Origin: Xestospongia bergquistia
Lineage: Eukaryota; Porifera; Demospongiae; Haplosclerida; Petrosiidae
DNA length: 64,000 nucleotides
Direction: 5' to 3'
NCBI GenBank assembly: GCA_963965975.1
Contig: OZ014412.1
Coordinates: 1,180,501 to 1,244,500, forward strand
The position numbers and the translations under genes were made by a program. The notes beneath the pieces are model-generated. The model saw only the letters and a list, made by a program, of their open reading frames with translations, made no database searches and was not told where the DNA came from. This document shows, in pieces, positions 34,504 to 47,100 of the stretch. Numbering within the stretch: position 1 is the stretch's first letter; every line of letters starts with the position of its first letter.

Positions 34504-36949
34504 GGTATTTCATTTATATCACAAATGTTGTGGGTATTTTTGTCCATTTCAACCTTCCTCAATCTTTCAAAAGCTGTATTTCTGGATATCTTAATCAATG
34601 CAACAACAAGACTATTGACATGTTTATTCTGTTAATGATGTAAGTGTACTATTTTTAAAACTATGTAAAGCCTCTAAAAACATCATACTCTATAGCAAGT
34701 AGCTCAATGTTGTAGCCTGTACAATTGTTTGTGTTGAAATAAGTGTGAAATCTCTCATGACTGTTGTAAATGTGTATTAAGAATTCTTGCCATAAAGTAT
34801 GAAACATGGCCTCCTTGCACTTCATAAGTATTGTGCAGAGTAAATGGTAAATCGTTATTGATCTTCTTTTAGTGATACATGCTCCTTTGTAGTTTTTCTC
34901 CATGCTCTATGGACATGCCATACACAAAGTATCCTTGCCTTCAACACACTGCCAAGCATTAAAATATTTTCTATGTCATCAAACATAAACCAATGATGTG
35001 CAATATTGCCACATCTATTACATTTCAATAATCCATGCTATGACACTAATAAGATCATTTTATGTTGAGTGATGCCTCTATAATATACTGACATTGATAT
35101 TGTGAACATCTTGCCTAAAATATATAGTAACATATAATAGTAATATATAGTTGTCTGTCAATGCCATCATCGACTGAATCTTGATATCAGCAGCATGTTT
35201 GTTATGAATGTGTTTGGACAGAGTGCTCTTATGTGCATAGGTCTTGTTACAAAAAGAATAGGAAAGGTTATCAGTGCTTGATTTACTTTTAAACGAGAGA
35301 GGCTTTGATTTTTTACATAATTTATTGACCTGAAAGTGAAGGTTAGTTGACTAACAGTCAATATTGCTCTCAGTTCTGTCAATGAAAGAATTCTAACCTG
35401 AATTAAGTTATTGTAGTTGTGATATTTTTTCAATGAAAGTGACTTCTTTCATAGAGATAACCAAGTTTTAGTTCCTATATTAGTATTCATTGATCATTTT
35501 ATTTGTTTATGTTTTCTGGTGTTATACCTGCATTTGTAAGTATGTAGTGACATTAACAGGTTTTTGGTTTGATAGCTTAGTGGTTATGTATTCAGTAATA
35601 AGATGTAGACTTTTAGTAGACACATGTTCTAGAAAAATTGGTCGATAATTAAAGCCTTCTAGAGTTCACCAGTCTTCATCTCACATTATAATGTCTTATT
35701 AATTAGTTGGGAGTGTACATGGTACTTACAATAAGTGACTGCTAAGTGACTCGTCTTTGAGTATTTTTTCTAACAACTCCCACAATTACCCTAAGCATTA
35801 CAAGATGTAAATGCCTTGCTTTATAGTAAATGTATATACTTTTGAAAATCCCAAATATGCAGACAATAGTAAGCAAATTGAGTTACAAAGACCCCACAGT
35901 CATGTTCATTTGTTTGATCTGGTTGATCCTGTATAAACAATTTTTTGTTTTATATCATACAGTGGGAGAATTTGGCAAGTGCTTAATTTGGAATTATTGA
36001 CAAATATTTAAAGTCAAGCTGCCAAACTTTAATATTTATGTTAATATTGTCAGGAATAAACCCACTATATGGTCTTCACTACTCACTGTTCTATGAATGT
36101 ATTGTAAGTGATCCCATTTTAGCACAGACAAGTTGTGGTCTTTATAAGACTCTATAAATGACCTGTTTGTACATGTAAAATTAATTTACTTGTATTTTCT
36201 ATACCTCAATTTTGTTCAATAAGATTGAAGTGAGCCTTGTATTAGTCAAAGTATTCTGCATGTTTCTAATTAAGGTCTATTGCTTGTATGATAGCATTGT
36301 TTTAGAGTTATGATTACTAATCAACAGGTAGTTGATGTAGAACCATTGAGTGTGATCATGTTTAGAATGAAAAAAAAAACATGTGTAATGCCTCCCAACT
36401 AGTTAATAATTGAGTCTATAGTATCTGTTGCCTACTTTTAAAGTTGTTCACTATATTTATAATTATGACTTCATCTCAATATGTGAATGTATACATTTAC
36501 CTGCACTTTGACAGTTGGTGGTGGTGTTCTAGAATATATAGTGTATAAACACATTAGACGAAGGATACATTACTGTATTGAGACAGTTGATGATTTAGTG
36601 ACATGAATGCAAAAAAATCAGGGTGTTTAGTTTATTTAATGATTTTGTGGATTATCCATGACTTCCACATACATCATGAATATATGTGAAAGCATTACAA
36701 ATTTAAGTCACTGCATGTATGTGAGCTGGAGAGGTACATGCATTGGACACCCCCACCCCCAAATATTTAATCATCAAGGTCTTCACACAATTGTCAGTTC
36801 ATGAATTACTAAGCCTTGCGTATGAAGTTTTATTACAAGACTATATACAATGAACCTTCATGACTGTGACCACTTAATTGTGCTTGCTACAATTCATGTA
36901 ACCCCTCATTATTCACATCTAAAAGTTGAAACAATGATTGAATCAAAAA

Positions 36950-37065
36950 CTAAGTCAAATGGTTGTTTTCATAGTCATCGGTACATGTCCTACTAGGTTG
37001 TACTGTTATATATGATGGATTACTCTCTAACTCCACTCTTCTACTTCTCATCTCTAATCTGTTCA
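36950..37065 (-). CDS. Alternative last exon of gene B
   Basis: A tandem duplicate of the last exon 37315-37437, with its own acceptor (TTACACAG), the same entry phase, and its own stop TAG at 36950-36952. It encodes NRLEMRSRRVELESNPSYIT, then VQPSRTCTDDYENNHLT. It differs from the proximal exon mainly at the end: YENN versus YENI. Which exon is used must depend on alternative splicing or polyadenylation. An intervening open stretch at about 37157-37240 (MTSSIDVVVIVTVFQ) may be a further exon. Confidence 0.65.
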
Positions 37066-40000
37066 CTGTGTAACAACATAAAAATGGCTAATGCATAAAA
37101 TTAACAATAAATTATTATCCAGTAACCAATATACTATATTACACTATAATGATATTACCTGTTGTTAACTTGAAAAACAGTTACTATGACAACAACATCA
37201 ATACTACTGGTCATGATCTCAGTAGTCAATAACTGAAAGTGATTGAGGATAAACTTAGAGCTTAACTGATTACTAATTAAACAATAATATTATATTTATT
37301 AATAATGTGATATATTATATTATAATATTTTCATAGTCAGCAGTACATGTCTTACTAGGTTGTACTGTTATATATGATGGATTAGTCTCTAACTCCACTC
37401 TTCTACTTCTCATCTCTAATCTGTGTACTATGTAATGATCATAATATGAACTATATATAGTTATAATATGTATGTACTATAAATATATAAAATAAAATGT
37501 ATAATGAAACAAACAGAATGAAATCATCCATAAACAATAATGTACATACCTTCCTCATATGCAGGATTATTACTAATAGCTTGCTCACCAACTAATTATG
37601 AAGACAGCTATAATAAACAGTTTTAACATAGATTCTTTCTTACCTCCAGTTTTATGTTCATTTTGCCTTCTCTTATTCCACAAATATACAATACATGTTG
37701 TAAAAACAATGCTAACAATCACTGCTATGGTTAATATAGTACTTATACTACTAATGAGAAGGGCTGTGGACAGCCTGTAACCTACAGACAACATGAATCA
37801 TTACATGGTCATATATAATTACTTGATATTCCATCAGTTGGTTCTAGAGGCAACATACTACTTATTAGAGAATATGATGTATAATACCCTGATGTTGTAT
37901 CTATATATCATAAAAGTAGCAAAGAACAGTATATTTAGTGTCTACGTGTATGCATGCATACTTGAAAAAATAGTTACAGTATGAGAAGGTAGTAGTATAT
38001 GTAAGATATACTCCAGTACTTGAGGGTACACAACAGATGGGTTAGTTATAATAGTACCATCTATTATATCATGAGCTGTCACAGTATAGTTACCACTAAC
38101 TGGTAAACTTATATACTGGTATACTGTACTCTCCTCTATACTGGATTTACTCATATTAATAGACTTCACAATTCCTTTAGAAGACTCTCTAAATATCACA
38201 TGACATCCATCAGCAGTAGATCTCTCAGCAAACCAACACTCTACAACAACTGATCCATTATCAGAGTAGTACTGTAGAGTGAGTCCTTGAACATGATAGG
38301 TTGCTATGCAAAAAAAGACCATTAATCAACTATTTTATAACATTTCACTAACTTACTAAAAATGATTACATCTTGATTTTTTGTTTTCTTACAAATATTT
38401 GTAATGTAGATGGTAAAATTAAAAATCATAAGTGAACTTATATTAGTGATAGTATAACAAGTGGCCATTACTAGGTCATTATTAGTAGTATTGACAAATT
38501 GAAAATTGTAAGTCATTTCTTTAGTTTGGCCAAATAAAAGACAATTACAAAGTTTAGGATAACCTTTGATCTAATATGTAATATATAGAATATGAACTTA
38601 GTTTGTTAACTTACCATTATAGTGAATGTCACATTGAAGTCACTCATACTTCCATCAAATATTACAGAATAATTCTGTATATTAATAACATAGTCTGTGG
38701 TATAATATGAAACATTGACTTGTGATATCTTTTCTACTCACTTTCAGAATACTCATCTCTAATAGTAACATTATTAGAACTATATTCTCCATTATGAGCT
38801 ATAACAGTAGCAGTGTAAATATCACAGACTGTGAGGTTATATAACTCATAAGATGTATCCTCATTGGTATCATTATATAGTAACTGGCCATGTTGGTTCT
38901 CTATATAAATGTGATATGATATTGGAGTGTTCTCAGAAGAAAACAATGGAGGAAACCAGGTCAACCAGTGAGAACTGTTTGGATTAAAATTGAATAGCAT
39001 GTTTTCTACTGGTGTGATACCTATAACATGTATAGATAAAAGTATTATGTTAAACAAAACAATCAAGTCTCAAGTGAAGGTTGGTTCCAGAATGTCTAAA
39101 CCCAGAATGTCTAAACTAAAAATGTCTAATCCCAGAATGTCTACAAAGTATTATTGTAACTGCTAGTCCATGTAATTTATTAAAGCAACTATGCTTCAAG
39201 ATGTACGAGTATAAGAGTATTCTGATTACTTCCAAATTACTTGGTTCAATGGTAACTTCGACTACAGATGTGGAACTATTTTTCATATGCTGGTCCACGC
39301 ACAAACAATCATTTGGAAGGTTGGCACAATAGAATCAGAAAATTTCAAGAAAATCACACCCAAATATTTACAAATTGATAGAGATTGTTAAAAAGATCAA
39401 GCCACAACAGAGTCACTATGAGGCAGTTTGAAGGAGGTGGTATTATCAGAGCAAAAATCAAGTGGGTGAAAAGAGATGAAAGATACAAAAGTTTTAAAAA
39501 ACAGAACTTGAAAATGGCTCCAGAACTTTAGACTAATGTATTAATGTAATTAAACACCTTGCTATCTCCTTCGATTTATTTTTACACTAATAGTCTCATT
39601 CTTTTATTTAGACATTTTAAAGACATAATGAGATTAGATATTTTTAGTTTAGACATTCTGGGATACATTCCTTAAGTGGTAACTAACCTTGAACTGTTAA
39701 CACAGCTCCTTTAGAATCAAAATTAAAGTTTTGGTCTAAAACATTACATCCAACACTTATTCCATCATTAATAGGTAGTGCTCTTATAGTTAGTACTGAT
39801 GACCAAACATCAACTGATATATTGTTAGTAGTTACTGATATATCTCTGTCTTGATTACTGGGATCAGTGAGTGAATGGCCTTCCACTGTCCAGAAAAGTG
39901 TACTTCCTGTACCCACACAAGTATAATTAACCAATTTGTACAACAATGTAGACATTGATGAGGGAGATACTGTAATATTAGCTGTATATAACATAATTGA

Positions 40001-40147
40001 TATATGTAAGATTAACAAGAACTATTATACATTGTAATTGATATAACAATATTTAGTATACACTAAATTACCAGATCCGTGCACAGACCAAGGTGCAATG
40101 ATGAATAGAATCAGAATGTTCCTCAGACTGATTGTAGCCCTTGTCAT
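36950..40147 (-). CDS. Receptor gene B: Ig/FN3-like transmembrane protein with short tyrosine-motif tail
   Basis: Exons from ATG at 40147: 40072-40147 (signal peptide, LRNILILFIIAPWSVHG), 39688-39981 (Ig-like, NYTCVGTGSTLFWTVEG), 38742-39020 (FN3-like, WLTWFPPLFSSENTPISYHI), 38615-38694, 38357-38570, 37962-38303 (membrane-proximal), 37823-37900, 37644-37781 (TM helix, then NKRRQNEHK), 37550-37591 (NNPAYEE) and last exon 37315-37437 (RLEMRSRRVELETNPSYITV...YENIII, TAA). A second, alternative last exon lies at 36950-37065. The NPAYEE exon ends in phase 1 and both last exons fit. Compared with A and C the cytoplasmic part is short (about 60-65 residues) with NPxY and paired tyrosines. A MULE remnant sits in the intron between Ig and FN3 exons. 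It is likely functional, as no break was seen. Confidence 0.85.
39085..39672 (+). mobile_element. MULE-type transposon remnant in a gene B intron
   Basis: Inverted repeats of 31 bp with one mismatch: 39101-39131 (CCCAGAATGTCTAAACTAAA...) and 39632-39662. Near the left end the word CAGAATGTCTAA is repeated several times, as in subterminal repeats. The interior keeps a piece of transposase at 39304-39426. No clear 9-bp target duplication was found, so outer limits are approximate. It lies wholly inside the intron between the Ig-like and FN3-like exons. Confidence 0.7.
39304..39426 (+). pseudogene. C-terminal fragment of a MULE-like transposase
   Basis: One open stretch reads NNHLEGWHNRIRKFQENHTQ, then FTNLIEIVKKI and a stop. 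The (N)N-x-LEGWH-x-R pattern is the conserved C-terminal block of MULE-type (ISXO2/FLYWCH-associated) transposases as I know them. Everything upstream is unreadable. Confidence 0.6.
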
Positions 40148-42005
40148 TTTGCTAAGCTCTGTGTTTACAGTCATGTGATACTGGATTACAAAGAATGTAA
40201 ACAATCTTTATGTACTACACTATTGTTATTATAACTGTATATGCATGAATGGACATACATTTTGCAGCATATAATAATGGCAAGCTATATATATATATAT
40301 ATAATATGCTATATATATATAAATCATTGAGCCTTCAGGACAATAGAACTAATTTAAAACCAACATGTCTAGTTGTGATTTTAATTGATTAATTAGCAGT
40401 CATAATTAAAAATATACATACGTAATACACATAATTATACACAAAGCCTGTCTTAACATCTTGAAAAATAGAGTCACATAAAAAATATCTTTGCTACATT
40501 AAATTAAAAGCAATAATATAAACTGGCACAAGATCAAACTGATCTTCATATATTGCTCCTCATTCAAATCTTCGAAATATGGAGATATAATTAACAGATA
40601 AGTGTTTGTATTGATAAAAACGTGTCAAAATAACAAGTTGTGATCTCATTACATGCATATTATATTATGGACATAATACGCATGCTTTTGATAACCTCAT
40701 TAACAGATATGTTATCAAGGAAGTGGTGAGCCAAATTATCAGAAATGTGATAAGAAAAATGGCCATCAGGAGATACATGCATATGGTGAGAAACCTGTTA
40801 CTTTTACATCAATTTATTTGATTGATTTATTAATTGATACTTAAAAAAATCAAACATACTTCATTGCAACTAAAATATCTATCCACTGAATGTCCTTCAC
40901 TATCTTGTGGTCTTGAAATACTAAGGTCACCAATTCAAAATTACTTCTCTTCAAGATTAAATGTGGTTAATGATTCCACTAATACTTTAGAGAATAGAAA
41001 AAATTAAGAATAAAAGTGATATGAAGAAATATCAAAGGTATAGTCTAATGGAAATAAGAACCAGTTTTGGCTACAACAAAAATTATTCACACTCATTATT
41101 GTAGCAGTTTGGGGAGATTATATGCATTTATATTTATTGGCTAACACAAAACAATAAATAATAAAACAGATAAAAACCAAAGATGTTGGTGTACTGGTCT
41201 CTAGAAATGTAACCAAATATTTCAATTTGTTACTACCTGGGGAATAATGCCAGATAAAAAGAAAAACTCAAAGGTATACCCAAACATTAAACACAAAGCT
41301 ACCTAAAGTTTAATAAATATTCACTCATCATAAACAACATAGATACAATGTTATATTTATTATTCTCATGACAACAATTAATATAATAAAAGAAATGGCC
41401 TGACAGTTGGTGCTGATACCCATCTCAATTAAAGTTATTGTAAGCAATGAGAAACAGTCTGCTAACAATATAATTATCAGGTCGACACAAATTCTATTTA
41501 ATGCTTTCAGTTTCTAACAATAATGGCAGTAGTGATAGAGTTAACTCAAACGATTTTCCATATGCATAACCATGCACCCATGCTACCAATATACCTTTTT
41601 GGACTTGTGCAATTCTTTAACAGAAGGAAGACAGCTTGAGTCTTGTTCAGTATTAGTTGCTGAGGTGAGGGTCCACCAGATATTAGATAAAGCATCAAAA
41701 GTGATTGAAGATGTAGCCTTCTGACTTCAAATAACTCTACATATTTAAACAGTTCTACCACAGAAAATTTATGTAGAAAGAAAGACATGACAATGGTTAC
41801 CTCTTCATGAATAATCTGGTAAGGGCTAGTGTTCTTGTCAGATCTTCATAACTTAGAAAATTATAAAATGTTATAATACCAGTATCATGAGATATCATTA
41901 TTCATTAACATACTTGTTAATGAATTTGTGGATTATGAACTCTGGCTCTATCTATTAACTGAAATGTAAAGAACTATTATAAGACAACAAATTCACAGAC
42001 TTTGA
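40148..42005. other. Intergenic sequence between gene B and receptor pseudogene D
   Basis: No supported gene. It contains an (AT)n tract at about 40288-40322. An open minus-strand stretch at 41546-41788 (VVELFKYVELFEVRRLHLQS) has no recognisable domain. It could be a leftover cytoplasmic exon of D but cannot be joined in phase. Confidence 0.5.
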
Positions 42006-43433
42006 TTGTTCATCATCAATGCTTTCTTTCTCCTTTCCGTCTACAACAATAAGACAACCAACAGTTATTACTATCATTACTTATAGTATTATCATGACAC
42101 CAGCAATTACACCAAATAAAATAACAGATTTCCAAAAGCTATATAATATAATAATATCAATGACTATTTGTCACCTGATGTAGTATGATACCAAAGATTA
42201 GTCACATATATACAGTATGCTCTTACAGGTTATAATAATAGTCTCAGTAGGAGATGGTAGTAGTAAAATATACTCCAGTACTTGAGGGTACATTACAGTA
42301 TGGGGCACTGTTTGTGTCAAAATTGAAAAATTATCATGATATAATAAATAAGTCATTATTTATCAAATTTCTGATGATTTACTTCTTATTTATGGAGCGC
42401 CATTTGTGTCAAAATTAAATGCATTCAATGGTACATTTAACATGTTATGATTTAGTTTTTATAGTTACTTAATAAAACGCGGAGCGTGAGTACCACAAGC
42501 TGTCTTTTAGAATCGAGCGTCACCGAGATGTTTTCAGTCAGGTTGGGTCCCTGACTTTGGTTGTATATTGTAGGTCTATTATTTAGGGAAGCCAAGGACA
42601 GACATTAAAACTCCATATAACCCCTGTATATTGAAATTGGAATGTCCGTCTGAGACTTCTGTATATTTTAATAAACATTGACTTATTTATTATATAATGA
42701 AAATTTTCCAATTTTGACACAAATGGTGCCCCATATTACAGATGTGTTAGTTATAACAGTACCATCTACTACATCATGAGCTGTCACAGTATAGTTACCA
42801 CTAACTGGTAGACTTATATACTGGTATACTGTACTCTCCTCTATACTGGATTTACTCATATTAATAGACTTTACAGTTCCTTTAGAAAACTCTCTAAATA
42901 TCACATGACATCCATCAGCAGTAGATTTCTCAGCAAACCTACACTCTACAACAACTGATCCATTATCAGAGTAGTACTGTAGAGTGAGTCCTTGAACATG
43001 ATAGGTTGCTATGAAATAAGAAGTGTATTATTCAACTAGTTTATGGCATTTCATTTTACTTACTAAAGATGATGTCATCTTGATTTTTTGTTTTTTTAAA
43101 AATACTTGTAATGTAAATGGTAAAATTGAAAACTATAAATGAACTTATATTAGTTATAGTATAATAAGTAACCATTACTTGATCACTGTCAGTAGTGTAA
43201 ACAATTTGAAAATTATAAGTCATTGTTTTACAATTATTAATAAAAATACAATTGCAAAGTTTAGGATGACCTTTGATCATAATATATAGAATACGAACTT
43301 AGTTTGTTAATTAACTTACCATTATAGTGAATGTCACATTGAAGTCATTTATAATTCCATCAAATATTACAGAATAATTCTGTATATTAATAACATAGTC
43401 TGTGGTATAATATGAAACACTAAATAATAATTA
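42006..43433 (-). pseudogene. Receptor pseudogene D: 5'-truncated Ig/FN3 receptor copy
   Basis: It retains only the distal half of the receptor: about 43320-43420 (NVTFTIM-type exon), about 43075-43280 (PKLCNCIFINN...), the membrane-proximal exon (about 43012-42230, interrupted by a MITE) and a TM exon at about 42006-42138 (SVILFGVIAGVMIIL, an in-frame TAA, then VMIVITVGCLIVV). Signal, Ig and FN3 exons are absent in the 700 bp before gene C's end. The in-frame stop in the TM and the insertion in a coding exon show it is dead. Exon by exon it is closest to gene B. Confidence 0.8.
42299..42736. mobile_element. ~436-bp MITE inserted in a coding exon of pseudogene D
   Basis: Ends: TATGGGGCACTGTTTGTGTC at 42299 and the complementary GACACAAATGGTGCCCCATA, giving inverted repeats of about 34 bp with few mismatches. 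TTACAG flanks both sides (42293-42298; 42737-42741 with overlap), a 6-7-bp target duplication. Deleting the insert and one copy restores the exon sequence found in genes A, B and C (GAGGGTACA...ACAGATG). The interior is AT-rich with a small CG-containing patch and no transposase. Superfamily not assigned. Confidence 0.88.
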
Positions 43434-43688
43434 TTTCATTGTATTGATTTTACACATTGCTTACATAGAATATCATCATGTTCCTCTGTTGTTGTTACAA
43501 TAAAAAATCCTTTACTAAACACTCTTCTTTATTTTCTTTCCTTCCTTTGTTTAACTAGCTCCTTTAGCTCTTCGAGTGCTTTAGAGGCACTTCCACTCAC
43601 GTGAGCGAATGGAATAAAACTTTAAAAAAAGAGGTTAATAATTTGGATAACTTTCGCCAGCTTATGCTGTCGTTCATTGTTCAATATA

Positions 43689-43829
43689 ATGAAACGTAAG
43701 AACCTGTATGATCCAACCATTCTCCCTTACCACAGAGGAAAGAATTGGCCACACAAGACTACATTAGCCCCAATACCTCACTACTTCAATTATGTTTCTA
43801 CTCTCTATGGTAAGAAATCTGATCACTGA
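43689..43829 (+). CDS. Possible 46-residue ORF or first exon
   Basis: ATG at 43689 begins MKRKNLYDPTILPYHRGKNW and continues PHKTTLAPIPHYFNYVSTLY, with TGA at 43827-43829. A strong donor (GGTAAGAAATC) near the end means it may instead be a first exon, but no second exon was found downstream. The amino-acid make-up is protein-like, unlike random AT-rich ORFs. It lies between pseudogene D and gene C, on the opposite strand. No family recognised. Confidence 0.3.
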   Translation: MKRKNLYDPTILPYHRGKNWPHKTTLAPIPHYFNYVSTLYGKKSDH

Positions 43830-44159
43830 AAGTATCTATTGTGCAAGTACTGTTAATCAGCATGGATTTATAAGATGGAAAGCCATGACTTTAGGATAAC
43901 ACCTGCTATATCGGATTGAAAATGCAACTATATAGTACATGTGGTCTTACTCAACATTTTTATATACAAATATCAGTAACAAAATCTCTATTAAATAAAA
44001 AAGAAAATATATATTAGTCAATGGACAAGATTTCCAAGTCAAATAAACTTAGATTTCATGAACCAAACTTATTTAGCTAGAATTCATCATGATATAATCT
44101 GGTGCTCACAACTAAATAATGGAACAAAATATATTAACAATACAAAATGGACAACCTAC

Positions 44160-47100
44160 AAGAACAGGAATTACGCAAGAAGTTGTTTAAAGAATCCTCT
44201 TTATATGATCTGAATACACGAGTTAGCTCATTGCTCTTTTCAGTAACTGGACTTTGTAACTTGTTGTCCACTAATAACAAATAATGTCAAATAACAAAAT
44301 TTAATAAACTTACCAAAAGTTGATAAACCTCCATTATCAGAAGAATGTTGGGAAAAGTTGTATTCAAAGTCATCATCTTCAGCTATAAATAAAACAAGAA
44401 TATAATTTTAACAATCATTGTATATTTTTAAGTACTGCTATTGCTGTAAGAGACCCAAATATTGCCAAATTTAAAGACTGGAGAGTTGGCAGAAGCTATG
44501 AAACTACTCAAAGATATTTTCTCAAGTAATAAAATTCAGAAGATTCAATCAGTCACATCCAATTCAAAGTACCCATGATAATAGTAATAATATTCATTGG
44601 CTGTATATTGTGTATTTGTTGTTACTGTATGCGAGTTGATACTTGTTGTTCTCAAAGTAACATACAGCAAACATTGAAACAAACATACCTACATATAGTT
44701 AACACTAGTCTCATTAGATTCAACCCCTACAATTGAGCAATGGACAAGGACGAATCTGGGATAATATAGTAGAGCAACTTCAGCATACATGAAATATTAT
44801 GTGGCCAATCACAAAGTAGGCAATTTTGATGAAAACATCACATATATCATAATTAATGATATTTCATGAAAGAATTATAAAGTGGTTGTCTGAAGGTGTG
44901 AATTGCTCTACTTTTAGATAGTAGTTAATACTTTAGCTATTACTTTGATTGTTGTAATTTATTAAGTTTCATCTTGCCACTTCAAGTGTCACAATATGTT
45001 ATCAAATTTTCATTCTTGTCCAATCAATATCACAGAACACAAGTTAGTCTATTACAATTCCCCAGACCTTTCCCCAGATCATTCAAACAAGGGGTAACTT
45101 AACATGCTACCAGTGAAAAAAGTGAAATTATGGGTGTCACAGTGATAATGCACATAGATACAGCAGTGTTCAAAGCTGTTTATATGCTCAAAAGGGTTGA
45201 ATGTATTATGGTTTAGAGGCAATCCTCCAAGAAAATGAATATATGACACTTGATGTTTGTAACAATGAAAAGGCTCAATATGAACATTCTGTATATGTTA
45301 AAGCTGTATTGAGTAAGTCTATAAGAATTTCAGCTTTTGTGGGAGCTGTAAGTTGAATTGACTAGTTCTTCTGTCCTACATTATACATGACTTAAAGAAT
45401 GGCTCAATAATGGCTGCCTGTTTATGTTCAATCTGTCAAAGCAACAGTACTTAAAAGTATATGATTATTTTGAGTGAAATTTGGAATAAATTATACTAGT
45501 GCTGTTTCTTAATATGGTTAATATCATCAGGCTTCGTGTCCTAAAATTTTAACCACTTTAAGAAATAACATTTGTGTCACTAGTCCCAAATTTCATTAAA
45601 ACCATTCTATTACATATACAAATTTATGATTATATTTTATTCACCACAAATTTTTGGAGCACTGTCATCCATTTCAACTTGAGAAAATCCATCGGTGTTA
45701 CCATTTATGCAATGTTCTGACAGAGGAGTTTTACTATTATGTGAACTTAAATTTTGTAGTGTATCCTAAAATGAGGGATGATATATTATTATTTTAACAT
45801 GTGTATTATTAATAATTATGACAATTTTTGTTATAGAGAGAGGAGAATCATTATCATTAATATCAAGAGGACTTAACTCTTATAAAAATGTTCCCATATA
45901 GGAATAGTTATAATTGTAATCAATAATTCATAGTTAATAATATTGAGTCTTTCAAATGTAACAATTTTTTTGACTTGTTCTGCTATCTATAATTATTTCT
46001 ATTACATAGCATTAGGAGCATTCAAAGATAGCCCCACCCTGTAGTACTGAAAGTAGATTATCATATTCATGAATGGGTATAATATTTTTATAAGCTTTAT
46101 AAAAATGTTTTTGGACAAAACTTTGGATAATGTTAGACTATTAATAGATAAACTTTAGTTTTAATTATGGTGTATGTGAGAATAGTATGTTATAAATACC
46201 ATACTATAGCAACATTATATTAATGATAGTATACATCACTAATTATTATTACTTACATTATTTGCTGATAGAGGTATGCTATCTTCTGATTTAGTTGCTA
46301 AACCATTGTTACATCCTGATGTTGATGATATAGCACTATCATGAGAAGAATTTGTTGCGACTTGAGACATCTGTGTAATAGATAAATCGTCATCACATTC
46401 CTCTTATAATAAAATACAATAAGATATTATGTTTTCATATATAACTGTTTAATCTATATATTATACCTCTATTTTGTCAACAAAAATAACAGCACCACCC
46501 TGTAGTATTGATTGTAAGCTAATCATATTCATGTCTATTAAAAGCGCACTCCCATTTCCCAGAAGAATATATGAATCTTTTTAAAAGCTTTACAAGAATG
46601 CATTTTTGATAAAAATTTGAACAATGTTAGACTATATAACAGTATCCTCAACAACACAATATTAATATATAAAGCTTACTCACAATGTTGGATGTGAAAA
46701 TAGTATGTTTTAAATACAATACTACAGCAACATCATGTCAATGATAATATTCTTGGTACTCACTACTTACTTAATTACTTACATTATTTGCTGTTGAATT
46801 GACAATTGTCAGAGATGAATCTTTATTTTCTGATAAGAATTTGTCACGTTCACAAACATTACTTATTTCAGATACCACAGAGGTTATAGCAGTAGTGGTA
46901 CTGAAAAGAAAGGAATTTGAAGAGGTTACTAGATGTGATATAGATGGAGGTTGTGCTTGAGTAGATTGTCTTTCTACTTCAGTAAACTAGAAAAAATATT
47001 ATATACAACTACTTTATCACTTGATCAATAACATAATAACAGACGTAATTATAATATCTACTTCATAAACATTAACGTGAAGTTGTTTACTAGTTCTGAT

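Larger units (their letters stand above)
31101..36949. other. Gene-poor interval of about 5.8 kb
   Basis: Apart from the foldback at 34097-34503 and a doubtful secreted-type exon at 31506-31694, I see no supported gene. Short open frames (for example 32432-32728 plus, 33668-33892 minus, 34661-34903 minus, 35167-35433 minus) lack recognisable domains or flanking splice logic. The base composition is AT-rich throughout. It separates the coiled-coil/KDZ/non-LTR block from the receptor cluster. Confidence 0.55.

Noticed and set aside
41546..41788. 80-residue minus-strand ORF as a cytoplasmic exon of pseudogene D
   Set aside because: Cannot be joined in phase and resembles no tail exon of genes A-C.
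43560..43680. Minus-strand frames between D and C (FAHVSGSASKALEELKELVK)
   Set aside because: Short, with a plausible helix, but no start, no splice partner and overlap with the promoter side of the 43689 ORF.
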